Of a stretch of 64,000 bases of DNA, positions 22,620 to 31,779 are shown piece by piece. Origin of the DNA: Planctomycetota bacterium (GTDB lineage: Bacteria > Planctomycetota > UBA1135); contig QQUA01000022.1 of assembly GCA_008501825.1 (NCBI GenBank), forward strand, positions 124,001 to 188,000. The letters are read 5' to 3'. Under the pieces are notes generated by a model. The model worked only from the letters and a program-made list of their open reading frames with translations. It had not been told where the DNA came from and made no database searches. The first letter of the stretch is position 1; the number at the start of each line of letters is the position of its first letter. The position numbers were made by a program, and so were the translations under genes.

Positions 22620-23576
22620 ATGAGCCTTTACCGAAACCAGCTACCGCAATTCTCCCAGGAGCTGTTCCTTGCCGACGCCGGAATTGAAACCGACCTGATC
22701 TTCAATCACGGCATCGCCATTCGGGAATTCGCAGCCCACACCCTCCTGGAAACAGATTCGGGGAGAAAAGCGGTAGCTTCCTATTTTCGAGGCTTCCTTG
22801 CCTTGGCTCAACAATTGGGCACCGGCTTTATCTTGGATAGTCAAACTTGGAAAGCCCACCTTCATTGGGCCAAAGATTTAGCTTGCAGCGAAGCCGAGCT
22901 GCGGCAAGCCAATCACGATTCAATTGCCTTTATCGCCAACCTCCGACAGGAATTCTCCAGCCGTTCCAAGGCGATCGTGTTAAACGGATTGATCGGACCG
23001 CGAGGGGACGCTTATGCACCCGAGCACCAAGCCGCTATCGAGGAGGCGGAGGCCTATCACGGCCGGCAATTGGAATGGCTTGCCGAAACCGAGGTAGACA
23101 TGGTCACCGCCACCACCTTCACCCAATCGGAAGAAGCTGCCGGTGTGATTCGGGCCGGCAAGCGAGTCGGATTGCCGGTGGTCGTTTCCTTTACCGTGGA
23201 AACCGACGGTCGCTTGCCGGGCGGCCAGCCCCTGGCCGAGGCGATTGAACAAGTCGATCAGGAAACCGATCAAGGGGCGGCTTATTTCATGGTCAATTGC
23301 GCTCATCCTGACCATTTTCAACACGTCCTTCAGGAAGAGGCTTGGGCTCAAAGAATTCGGGGCCTTCGCTGCAACGCTTCCCGAAAGAGCCACGCCGAAT
23401 TGGATCAATCGGAAAGCTTGGACGACGGAAACCCGGTCGAATTTGCCGAACAGTACGTGGCTCTGCGAAGCCGAATGCCCTGGCTGAACGTGTTCGGCGG
23501 TTGCTGCGGCTCCGATCTACGGCACGTCAGTCAAGTGGCCCGTCGCTTGACCGCTCAAGAATCGGCCGCGAACTGA
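22620..23576 (+). CDS. Homocysteine S-methyltransferase-like protein
   Basis: This 318-aa protein has the TIM-barrel homocysteine methyltransferase fold. Three zinc-ligand cysteines are at the family positions: Cys in YFMVNCAHP and the pair in FGGCCGSD. The N-terminus LADAGIETDLIFNHG fits the family start. It transfers a methyl group from a donor such as S-methylmethionine or betaine to a thiol; the donor is not determinable here. The upstream frame to 22488 overlaps the propeller gene and is not likely used. Its 3' end overlaps the convergent peptidase gene by 22 nt. Confidence 0.9.
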   Translation: MSLYRNQLPQFSQELFLADAGIETDLIFNHGIAIREFAAHTLLETDSGRKAVASYFRGFLALAQQLGTGFILDSQTWKAHLHWAKDLACSEAELRQANHDSIAFIANLRQEFSSRSKAIVLNGLIGPRGDAYAPEHQAAIEEAEAYHGRQLEWLAETEVDMVTATTFTQSEEAAGVIRAGKRVGLPVVVSFTVETDGRLPGGQPLAEAIEQVDQETDQGAAYFMVNCAHPDHFQHVLQEEAWAQRIRGLRCNASRKSHAELDQSESLDDGNPVEFAEQYVALRSRMPWLNVFGGCCGSDLRHVSQVARRLTAQESAAN

Positions 23577-25291
23577 AAAAAGCGTTCCGCCTCCGGACCT
23601 TCTTCGAGGGAAACCAAGATGCCGCCGGGACGAAGAACGGGATCGAGGAAAACCTGCAAGTCTTGGCCCTCGCGATGGACGCCCACGTAGGTTTGACCGG
23701 ACTCGGACGGAAGAAAGGCTCCCAAACCCCAGGGATAATCTCCTTCCAGTTTAGCCGGAACTTCGGCCGCCGTTCGCCGCGCCGGGTAATAACCGGTGAT
23801 CCAATCTCCCGCCTGAATGCCGGCTTTCGCGGCGGGGCCATTCGGATCGACCGCAGCGATTCTTCGGGAATCTTCTAGATCCACGGCGATCCCGAAGTAA
23901 GTCAAGGAAACCTCTTGGCCCTCCTGCGTCCAACCAGCCTTCAACAAACTTTGTTTCGCCGACGGTACCTCGGTGCCGGCAACCGCTTGCTTCCAAAAAG
24001 CCTGCAATCCATTTTGCTCGAACCAGGATTGCAGTTGCTCGATTCCATAATTCTCCTCGGCGGCTAACAAATCCCGCAAGATTTGGACCAAACCGGGTTT
24101 GCCTTGGGAACGAAGTTCAGCATCGGCGGCGAATGCCATGACTGCCGCCCCGCTGTAAGCCATGGTTTCCAAAGGGCCGTCCCCGTCTCTCCAGGAACCT
24201 CCCGGTTCTAGAAAGGAGACTCGCCCAAAGGCGGAACGCTGACGAGCGAAAGCATCTAGCTCTTGGATTCTCTCGGCAAACCAGCTTCGGGGAACTTGGC
24301 CGACCGCGGTAGCGTGCCAAAGAGCCAAGTAGTCGGTAAATCCTTCCTTGAACCACAAACTGTCTTGGTTGATTTCTCGCAGCAGGATGCCGTTGTAATG
24401 GTGCAACAATTCGTGGACGATCAACTGCCGAAACCAAAAGCCCCGCTCTTCTCCCGGAGGATCTTGCCTTTGAGCTCCCAAACGAAGCCCGGCTCGACTT
24501 CCCATGCCGCCCCCTTGAGTATCGGTCAGAAAAGCCCGATAGGGACGGGGTAATCGAATTCCATAAATCCTTTCCAACTCCGGCCCAACGGCCAAAAGAC
24601 ACTGCAACACCGTATCCACGGCGTTTCCGCCCTGTCCGAATTGAAACACCTCGACCTTGAAGTCTCCACGCCGACCGCTGGCCTGGGCGGCGATGCGACC
24701 GATGGCGATTGGACCGTTGCCGCCATCCCCGGCTAATTCCACCCTTTGCTTCTTCCGACTTCGCCCGCCCCAACCGGTCACGATTTCACTTCCGTTGTCG
24801 GCATGAATCTCCAAAGTCCTCCGGGCCGGAATCGGTTCTCCACGTTGCAAAACTTCCACCAGCGTGTTCCAGCGAAAACCAAAGGCATAGTCGGGCGCCC
24901 GAGTAGGCAAGAGGCCGAGGCGCCGCTGGACTTTTGAATCCAACTTTGGCAAATGCAAGCGATAGTGAAAGCTGGCCCGGCCGTCCCAATCTTCCGGAAT
25001 CTGCAGGGTCCACAATCCCACGGTTTCCGAATTCGCTTCCCTCGGCGGCTCAGAAGGCGGCTCAGAAGCCACTCTTTCCAAGTAAAGCGAATCCACTTCC
25101 GACCAGCCGCCCCAATCCTGAAGCCTGAAGGCCACCGGGCCGGCTTGAGGATCCAAGCCGCGAACCGAAACCCGAATCTCCCACTCCTGAGGCCTCTCCG
25201 CCCGCTGCCATAGTTGATATTCCACCTCCGCCCGGGGAGCTTGCCAGCAAGAAATCCCGGTGAAGAGCAGGTATTGAAAAATAAGATTCAT
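23555..25291 (-). CDS. Exported M61-like metallopeptidase with PDZ domain
   Basis: This 578-aa protein has a short signal sequence, a beta-rich N-terminal half, and a gluzincin zinc site: VHELLHHYNG plus WFKEGFTDYLA about 20 residues on. A PDZ-like domain lies near the C-terminus (TYFGIAVDLED...VDPNGPAAKAGIQAGDWITGY). This order matches glycyl aminopeptidase-type M61 proteins. It probably trims peptides in the periplasm or outside. Its ATG overlaps the stop of the upstream gene by four bases, so the two are co-translated. Confidence 0.9.
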   Translation of the reverse strand: MNLIFQYLLFTGISCWQAPRAEVEYQLWQRAERPQEWEIRVSVRGLDPQAGPVAFRLQDWGGWSEVDSLYLERVASEPPSEPPREANSETVGLWTLQIPEDWDGRASFHYRLHLPKLDSKVQRRLGLLPTRAPDYAFGFRWNTLVEVLQRGEPIPARRTLEIHADNGSEIVTGWGGRSRKKQRVELAGDGGNGPIAIGRIAAQASGRRGDFKVEVFQFGQGGNAVDTVLQCLLAVGPELERIYGIRLPRPYRAFLTDTQGGGMGSRAGLRLGAQRQDPPGEERGFWFRQLIVHELLHHYNGILLREINQDSLWFKEGFTDYLALWHATAVGQVPRSWFAERIQELDAFARQRSAFGRVSFLEPGGSWRDGDGPLETMAYSGAAVMAFAADAELRSQGKPGLVQILRDLLAAEENYGIEQLQSWFEQNGLQAFWKQAVAGTEVPSAKQSLLKAGWTQEGQEVSLTYFGIAVDLEDSRRIAAVDPNGPAAKAGIQAGDWITGYYPARRTAAEVPAKLEGDYPWGLGAFLPSESGQTYVGVHREGQDLQVFLDPVLRPGGILVSLEEGPEAERFFQFAADS

Positions 25292-26361
25292 TCCTTTTTC
25301 ACTTCCAAGACTTCAACATCCTTCAAGGAGAACTTCATCTCCTCCCATTTCGCCCCGTACAAGACTTCCAAGGAAATCTTGGTCTCGGCATCAGGAGCCT
25401 GAGGCAGAGTCCAATCATAAGTGCTGACTTGTTGGTTTTGATCCAATCCAAAGGAACGAACGTCGGCCGGCTCCTCTCCTTGATTCACCTTGCAGTCGAA
25501 TACGGTAAAAGGAGGTGCGATCACTCGAGTATGAAGAACCGGATAGCTTCGAGCCTGCAGAGTGGCGCGCATTCCCGCTTCGGCCAAAGCGGCATCCTCG
25601 ATCTCCGATTTCTCCTTTTTTCCCTTCAGTCCCTTCAAGATCACTTCCGTCGTTTGATTCTCCCCTTTGTTCCGAACCGTAATCCGCAATTGACTTTCCT
25701 TGGCCATCTTGGCTTCGCTCTTGCCGATCGTTCCTTGCCAACCGCGAGGCCCGCCACGGGCCCACCAGAATTGCCGGTGGACATCTCCCTCCCAATCGAC
25801 GTCCACGATTTCCACTTCCTCGGAAGGAATGAACTCGAAATCCAGAACGGAAACTTCGGAAAGCCAACTTTCCACGGTGACCTTGGCCTTCTTCAAAGTG
25901 GAATGTTTGATTTTCTTGGCCTTCTTGCCGGCCTGAGGTTTCAAAAGCAAGGTTTCCCGGGTCCCGCCGATCAATATGGGGATTTTGCCTTGGACCAAAT
26001 TCAAGACCTTGGCAGGTCGCTTGTCCTCCAGGATTTGAAAACTGGCCTGGAAACCGTGGTCGGGATTGTCGAACAATCCGCGGTAGATTTCCTTGTGCTC
26101 GCTTTCGAAACGAAATGGATTTTTATAAGCAGAAGCCTTCTTGCCATTCACCCTCAGCTTTTCCACCGCCACCAAACCTTTGGCCACGGCGGCATCAGCC
26201 CGCTCGCCCAGGAAATGCAGCTTCACCTCTAAAATCGGCATCTTCCGGCCGTTCAAGGTCATGGAATCGCGCTGGAAGCTAAGCGAAACTTCCGGGTCTT
26301 GAGGAGCCAGCAGGCCGAGGATCAGGCTTGCGGTTGCAAGGGAGGCATGAAGGAGGTGCAT
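25288..26361 (-). CDS. Exported protein of unknown function, coupled to M61-like peptidase
   Basis: This 357-aa protein has a signal peptide (HASLATASLILGLLAPQ) and a beta-rich mature part with Lys-rich segments (GKKAKKIKHSTLKKAKVTV). I do not recognise a domain. It is the first gene of a two-gene unit and overlaps the M61-like gene by four bases (ATGA), suggesting equal expression and a shared function. It diverges from the PepSY gene with only 38 nt between starts. Confidence 0.8.
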   Translation of the reverse strand: MHLLHASLATASLILGLLAPQDPEVSLSFQRDSMTLNGRKMPILEVKLHFLGERADAAVAKGLVAVEKLRVNGKKASAYKNPFRFESEHKEIYRGLFDNPDHGFQASFQILEDKRPAKVLNLVQGKIPILIGGTRETLLLKPQAGKKAKKIKHSTLKKAKVTVESWLSEVSVLDFEFIPSEEVEIVDVDWEGDVHRQFWWARGGPRGWQGTIGKSEAKMAKESQLRITVRNKGENQTTEVILKGLKGKKEKSEIEDAALAEAGMRATLQARSYPVLHTRVIAPPFTVFDCKVNQGEEPADVRSFGLDQNQQVSTYDWTLPQAPDAETKISLEVLYGAKWEEMKFSLKDVEVLEVKKE

Positions 26362-26399
26362 TGCGGTACTCGGAAGGAAGGGAAGTCCATCCTATCCTG

Positions 26400-27176
26400 A
26401 TGGCGACCATGAAGAACCGTTCTCCACGAGCAAGGTCCTTTTTTCGTCGTTGGCATCGCCGGATTTCGACCCTGATCGGTTTGCAGTTGCTGGCTTGGAC
26501 CGCCAGTGGCTTGGTCTTCACCTTGAGGCCGATTGAAGAAATCCGAGGTGAACACCTGCTTGCCGAAAGCCCGGAACCGACCCCGGTCCCGGTCTCCACC
26601 CTATTCCCCATTTCTCGCCTTTGGGAACAAAACCAACTTCCTCCACAAGCCGCCGCTTTGAAGTGGCAACGAAATCGCTGGACCTGGGAGCTGGATCCAT
26701 CCGAGAGCTTGTTCGACGCTCAAAGCGGCGAGAGCCTTCCACTAATGGATCAGGATGAGGCCGTCGCAACCGCTCGCCGTTTGTTGAAGAAGCCGGGCAA
26801 GGTGATCGCCACCGAATACATCTCCGAATCTCCCAAGAAAGGAGATTTCCGTGGCGGCAAGGTGCCGGCTTGGAGGATCGAGTTCGATCAGCCGGAAAAC
26901 GTCCATCTTTACTTGGACGCCCGAAGCGGGCAAAAACGGAGTCTCCGTACCCGAGCCTGGCGTCGCTTCGACTTTTTCTGGGGCCTGCACATCATGGATT
27001 GGCGCCAAAGAGAAGACTTTCACCACCCGTTATTAATCGCCGCCGCCGGGTTCGGTTTGCTCAGTTCCATATCGGGTTTGGCCTTGGCTTGGCTGGTCTA
27101 TCGCAAACGCCTCCGCGAACTCAGCTTGCGTTCTTCAGACGAAGCTGGAAAAGCATCCCCCGGATTTGGACCCTGA
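26400..27176 (+). CDS. PepSY-associated membrane protein
   Basis: This 258-aa protein has a cytosolic basic N-terminus (RSFFRRWHRRISTLIG) leading into a transmembrane helix (LQLLAWTASGLVFTL). A periplasmic PepSY-like region follows (DEAVATARRLLKKPGKVIATEYI, WRIEFDQPENVHLYLDARSGQ), then an RTRAWRRFDFFWGLHIMDW segment and a second helix (LLIAAAGFGLLSSISGLALAWLVY). This is the layout of PepSY-TM proteins associated with iron or redox functions. An ATG three codons later is equally possible as start. Confidence 0.82.
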   Translation: MATMKNRSPRARSFFRRWHRRISTLIGLQLLAWTASGLVFTLRPIEEIRGEHLLAESPEPTPVPVSTLFPISRLWEQNQLPPQAAALKWQRNRWTWELDPSESLFDAQSGESLPLMDQDEAVATARRLLKKPGKVIATEYISESPKKGDFRGGKVPAWRIEFDQPENVHLYLDARSGQKRSLRTRAWRRFDFFWGLHIMDWRQREDFHHPLLIAAAGFGLLSSISGLALAWLVYRKRLRELSLRSSDEAGKASPGFGP

Positions 27177-27243
27177 GTTAAGCTGAACCCTCCCCCTCCG
27201 GGCATCCTTCCCCCCATCCTTCACCCACCCTCCCGGCGAAGGC

Positions 27244-30200
27244 GTGATTCCTACCGACGACGCTCGAACTTGGAAAGCAAGGCGGCGAAGCAAGTCGCAC
27301 ATTTGGGCATTGGTTTTGCTTTGCTGTGCCGTCCCTCTTTCGGCGAATTCCTGGCCGAAAGCGGCTCCTTCCACCTCTTGGCAGCAAGCTGCGCAGCAGG
27401 AGGAATTGGATTTCGGAAAGCAAATCCGACCGCTGCTGGAAAAATATTGTTTTGACTGCCACGGAGAGCAAAAACAAAAGGCTCAGGTTCGGGTAGACAA
27501 TCTGAACCCTGACATGATCGGAGGTTCGGACGCCGGAGCATGGAACCACGTGCTGGACATGATCCAAAGTGGCGACATGCCGCCGGGGAAGGCGGCCCAA
27601 CCGGAGGATAAAGAAAGGCGCTTGCTGGTCGCTTGGCTGACCACCTCCTTGAAGAAAGCGGCGGAAGCCAAGAAGACCAGCCACCGTTCAGTGATTCGTC
27701 GCTTGAACAAGGAGCAGTACAGCTACACCTTGCAAGATCTATTGGGCGTTTCGGTGGATTTCGGCCGCTTGCTTCCGGATGACGGCAAGTCGGAAATGGG
27801 TTTCCGAAACAATGGAGAAGTCTTGCAGGCCTCTCCTTTGCACATTGAGTATTACCAAACCATCGCCAGGGAAGCCCTGAACCAAGCCATCGTTATCGGC
27901 GAAGCTCCCGAACCGACCTGGTATCGGGTCCGCTTCGGCAAAGGGATCGGCAAAGGCAAGGTCGCCGGCCGCACCGGCGGTTATCAGTCGGTGCCTTTGA
28001 ACCCGGAAGATTTCACCATCGAGATCCTGGACGCTCAGGGCCAACCCAAGGTCGGGGCCGACGCCGATCAACAAGCGGCGTTGGACGCCATCAAGCGGCG
28101 CATCAGCATCGGTTTGCGAGGCTCCTCCCAAAGCCGGTTTCGATCGGTAGAGGACGGAATCATTCTGTATTCGGCCTTGCCCCACAAGGAAAAGGTGCCG
28201 AAATCCTGGCAAGGCCCCTCGCCGAATTTGAAACTGGAAATGCAGCGCTGCTTCCCGGAAACCGGCGACTTCCTGTTCCGGGTAACCGCATCCCGGGGAT
28301 ATTTGGTGGATAGCCAGGAACGTCTCCTTATTGAAATCGAGGATCCGACTCCCTTGGCTGCTTATGACTCCGTTTCTGAAAAGTTGGTGGTAGCCCCGGA
28401 GGCGAAAATCTTCGCCGCCACGGAAAGTCAGAATCGGAAGAACCTGATCTTGCAAGAAAATCGCTTGCTGGCTGAAGATCTTCCGAAGGAGTGTTCGGCG
28501 GAATTTTCTTTGCAGCTCCAGGAAGCCGGTTATTTCCAATTTGATTTGGTTCACCCGCCGGCATCGCCGGACGCCATGCCCTCGGTGCGGCTGCACTTGC
28601 AAAATCTGCACCTGGACCAGCGCTTGGAGATCGCCGAGGCCGAGCAAAAACAACCGCAACTGACCACTGCCTTGGGAGCGGCTTACATTCCGGCTGGGAA
28701 ACACAAACTTCGAGTCGGCGGGCCCTTTTTCGTCGGCTTCAGTCACTTGATCCTGACGCCGGTTTCCGAAGATCATCCTTCGGTGGCTCCACTCACGGCC
28801 AAAAGCGAGGCTTTGGCCGAACAAGTGGCGAAATTGACCCCCTCGCTTCGGGCCTATGCCGGCACGCGAACCGATGACGGCATGGATTACGCCTCCTTCG
28901 GCCTTTCTCAGGTCGTTGAAGCACCGCTTGGAAAAGCCCAAACCTACACCTTCCGCGGCCGCCTGGAAAATTTGCCCATTCCGGAGCCGGAATCCGGCGA
29001 CACCGAAATCCTTTCCGGCTTTCTACTGCTCGGCATCTGGAATCACCACTTGGTGAAATCGTCCAAAGAGCCGGGCCCTCCGATCCTGGTGCAAGGATTG
29101 GAGTTTCAGGCCCCTTATCACGAATCCTGGCCTCCGGCTTCCCACCGCAGCATCTTCTTCGACTCGCCACAGCGGCAAGACTTGCCCACTTACACCCGGC
29201 AAGTCGTGACCGCCTTCATGGAAAAGGCTTTCCGCCGCCAGGTGCAAAAGCGAGAGGTGGATCGCTATATGGAATTCTGGCAGGAGATTCGCCACGATTA
29301 TGAACACTATGAGCAAGGCGTTCGAGAAATCTTGGTCGCCATCCTTTGCTCGCCACACTTCTTGTTCATGGTCGAACCTTCCCCCGAAGGTCAGGGCAAG
29401 GCTCCCCTTCCACAAGAAGCCTTGGCCACTCGCTTGGCCTATTTTCTGTGGAATTCTCCCCCGGACGGGATTTTGCGCAACTTGGCCCGCTCCGGTGCGC
29501 TGGCTGAGGAGCTGGAGTCTCAAGTCGACCGCATGTTGGAGGACCCCAAGGCCTGGCGGTTCGTCCGCAGCTTCGCCAGCCAATGGCTGCGCCTGGATCG
29601 ACATGCTTTGATGACGGTCAACGTCGATCTTTATCCCCAATACACCCGCTTCGTCAAACAGGACATGGCGGAAGAGACTTATCATTTCCTTCATCAATTG
29701 CTGCAACGAGACCTCAGCATCTATCAGATGATTGATTCAGATTTCGCCATGCTGAATCAAAACTTGGCGGAGTTCTATGGCATCGAAGGCGTAAAAGGAA
29801 ACCAGTTCCGGCCGGTGGCCATTCGCCCGGAACAAGGCCGCGGCGGCCTTCTGTCCCAGGGTGCTTTTCTTACCGGCCATTCCGACGGAAGCCAAGCTCA
29901 CCCGATCAAACGGGCGGTTTGGTTGAAAGAAAAAATCCTCGGCGATCCGCCTCCTCCGCCGCCGCCGAATGTTCCTTCTTTAGATCCGGAAACTCCGGGA
30001 TTCGAAAAGCTGACTTTGAAGGAACAACTGGAAGCCCACCGCGATCACCCCTCTTGCTTTGATTGCCATCGGGGACTCGATCCCTACGGGATCGTGTTTG
30101 AGCGCTACAATGCGGTGGGCCTCCTTCAAAACGAACGGAAAGGACGGCCGGTGGACACGGCCACCGTCCTCCCTGACGGAACGCCGATTCAAGGCGTGAT

Positions 30201-30411
30201 GGAAATGAAGAGCTACCTCCTCCACCAAGGCTCCGACGCCTTCGCCGGATCCGTGATCGAACATCTGTTCGCCTACGCCTTGGGACGGGACATCCATTTC
30301 TCCGATGAGGAAGAGCTCCAGCAAATCCTCGAGCGAGTTCGAAGCGAAGATTACAAGATGCGCTCGGTCATTCGGGCCATCGTGACCAGCCCCTCCTTTA
30401 CTCACCGTTGA
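27244..30411 (+). CDS. Planctomycete cytochrome c / DUF1587-DUF1592-DUF1588-DUF1585 protein
   Basis: This ~1055-aa exported protein begins after a GTG with a basic then hydrophobic segment (IWALVLLCCAVPLSANSW). Residues about 60-115 are a cytochrome-like domain with CxxCH in KYCFDCHGEQ and the later Met ligand region SGDMPPG. DUF1587 (RRLNKEQYSYTLQDLLG), DUF1592, DUF1588 (a second CxxCH in SCFDCHRGLDPYGI) and DUF1585 at the end follow. These large c-type proteins are typical of planctomycetes and their redox role is not established. The next gene, DUF1552, starts 12 nt downstream, the usual pairing. Confidence 0.95.
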   Translation: MIPTDDARTWKARRRSKSHIWALVLLCCAVPLSANSWPKAAPSTSWQQAAQQEELDFGKQIRPLLEKYCFDCHGEQKQKAQVRVDNLNPDMIGGSDAGAWNHVLDMIQSGDMPPGKAAQPEDKERRLLVAWLTTSLKKAAEAKKTSHRSVIRRLNKEQYSYTLQDLLGVSVDFGRLLPDDGKSEMGFRNNGEVLQASPLHIEYYQTIAREALNQAIVIGEAPEPTWYRVRFGKGIGKGKVAGRTGGYQSVPLNPEDFTIEILDAQGQPKVGADADQQAALDAIKRRISIGLRGSSQSRFRSVEDGIILYSALPHKEKVPKSWQGPSPNLKLEMQRCFPETGDFLFRVTASRGYLVDSQERLLIEIEDPTPLAAYDSVSEKLVVAPEAKIFAATESQNRKNLILQENRLLAEDLPKECSAEFSLQLQEAGYFQFDLVHPPASPDAMPSVRLHLQNLHLDQRLEIAEAEQKQPQLTTALGAAYIPAGKHKLRVGGPFFVGFSHLILTPVSEDHPSVAPLTAKSEALAEQVAKLTPSLRAYAGTRTDDGMDYASFGLSQVVEAPLGKAQTYTFRGRLENLPIPEPESGDTEILSGFLLLGIWNHHLVKSSKEPGPPILVQGLEFQAPYHESWPPASHRSIFFDSPQRQDLPTYTRQVVTAFMEKAFRRQVQKREVDRYMEFWQEIRHDYEHYEQGVREILVAILCSPHFLFMVEPSPEGQGKAPLPQEALATRLAYFLWNSPPDGILRNLARSGALAEELESQVDRMLEDPKAWRFVRSFASQWLRLDRHALMTVNVDLYPQYTRFVKQDMAEETYHFLHQLLQRDLSIYQMIDSDFAMLNQNLAEFYGIEGVKGNQFRPVAIRPEQGRGGLLSQGAFLTGHSDGSQAHPIKRAVWLKEKILGDPPPPPPPNVPSLDPETPGFEKLTLKEQLEAHRDHPSCFDCHRGLDPYGIVFERYNAVGLLQNERKGRPVDTATVLPDGTPIQGVMEMKSYLLHQGSDAFAGSVIEHLFAYALGRDIHFSDEEELQQILERVRSEDYKMRSVIRAIVTSPSFTHR

Positions 30412-30422
30412 TCGCCTGAATC

Positions 30423-31766
30423 ATGAGCCCGAAATCCTGGCAACTCGATCGTCGCAGCTTCCTTCGGGGAATGGGCGTGGTTTGCGCCCTGCCCTATTTG
30501 GAGGCGATGTCCTGGGCTCAGCCGGCCCGCTCGCAACCGGCTCCGAAACGACTTTGTTTCGTGTATTTCCCCAATGGTTGCAGCTTGCCAAACGCGAACA
30601 ACAAGGAATACGCCCAATGGCGGTGGTTCCCGAAGGGTGAAGGCCGGGATTTTGAATTCACCAACGTCCTCTCCTCTTTGGAACCCTATCGCCAAGATTT
30701 GTCGATCTTCGGTGGCTTGAGCCACCCGTTGAGCCGAGAACTGCTCGGCCACTTGGCTGGGGACACCTATTTGACCGCCGGTGACTTGCGCGGCGACCAA
30801 TACATGAATGCCATCTCGGTGGACCAAGTCGCCGCTCATCATCTGAAAAAGCACACTCGCTATCCGAGCCTGGTGCTGTCTGGGGACGGCGGCGTCGGTT
30901 ACAAGTCCCGGGTTTCCACTTTATCCTTCGATCCCAACGGCAAGCCGATCCCGTCGGAGCACCGCCACCGGGAAATTTTTGAACGCTACTTCTCCCCTGA
31001 CGGCGGCGCCGGCAGCGAGCAACGGCGGCGCAGCTTGCGAGAAGGGAAAAAGATCGTCGATTTGGTTCTGGAAGACAGCAAGAATCTGCATCAGCGTCTG
31101 GGCCAAAACGACCAGGCCAAGATGGAAGAGTTTTTAAGTTCCCTGAACACGGTGGAAGAGCAAGTCCGGCGCAACGAAGCCTGGCTGGACGTGCCCATGA
31201 AGCCCTTCAACGCCGATCATCTGCAACTGGATCCGGATCCGCGAGTGGATCCCAAAGCCTATATTCGCACCACTTTCGATCTCATGGTGCTGGGTCTCCA
31301 AACCGACCTCACGCGCGTCATGACTTACATGATCGCTCGAGAGGACGGCATGGGTTTCGGGGACAACTTCCCCAACTTGGCCCTTGGGATCAAAAAGGGA
31401 CACCACACCATCAGCCACGACAACGCCACCGGCCACTGGACCGAATGGGGTCGTTACGACCAATGGCTGGCGGAACAATTCACCTATTTCGTCGACCGGA
31501 TGAAACAGACCGAGGACGAACACGGGTCGTTACTGGATCACAGCCTGGTGTTGTACGGAAGTGCTTGCAGCACGACTCACAACGCCCGCAACTATCCCTT
31601 GGTTTTGGCCGGGGGTTCCAAACTCGGAGTCCGACACGGTCGCTACACCGTCTACGATGCGTCGGTTCCGTTCAGCAACCTGCTGTTGACCTTACTGCAC
31701 GGAGTCGGCGTGAAAGCCGACTCCTTTGCAGACAGTACCGGTCCTTTGCCGGACTTTTGGGCTTAA
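30423..31766 (+). CDS. Tat-exported DUF1552 protein
   Basis: This 447-aa protein opens with a twin-arginine signal (LDRRSFLRGMGVVCALPYLEA). The mature part has the DUF1552 pattern: KRLCFVYFPNGC, LSIFGGLSHP, and the C-terminal LLDHSLVLYGSACSTTHNARNYPLVLAGG, which suggests a sulfatase/phosphatase-like fold related to DUF1501. It is almost always found next to the DUF1592-type cytochrome, here 12 nt upstream. Function is not known; export in folded form suggests a cofactor. Confidence 0.93.
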   Translation: MSPKSWQLDRRSFLRGMGVVCALPYLEAMSWAQPARSQPAPKRLCFVYFPNGCSLPNANNKEYAQWRWFPKGEGRDFEFTNVLSSLEPYRQDLSIFGGLSHPLSRELLGHLAGDTYLTAGDLRGDQYMNAISVDQVAAHHLKKHTRYPSLVLSGDGGVGYKSRVSTLSFDPNGKPIPSEHRHREIFERYFSPDGGAGSEQRRRSLREGKKIVDLVLEDSKNLHQRLGQNDQAKMEEFLSSLNTVEEQVRRNEAWLDVPMKPFNADHLQLDPDPRVDPKAYIRTTFDLMVLGLQTDLTRVMTYMIAREDGMGFGDNFPNLALGIKKGHHTISHDNATGHWTEWGRYDQWLAEQFTYFVDRMKQTEDEHGSLLDHSLVLYGSACSTTHNARNYPLVLAGGSKLGVRHGRYTVYDASVPFSNLLLTLLHGVGVKADSFADSTGPLPDFWA

Positions 31767-31779
31767 GCCGCTCTTGGCA

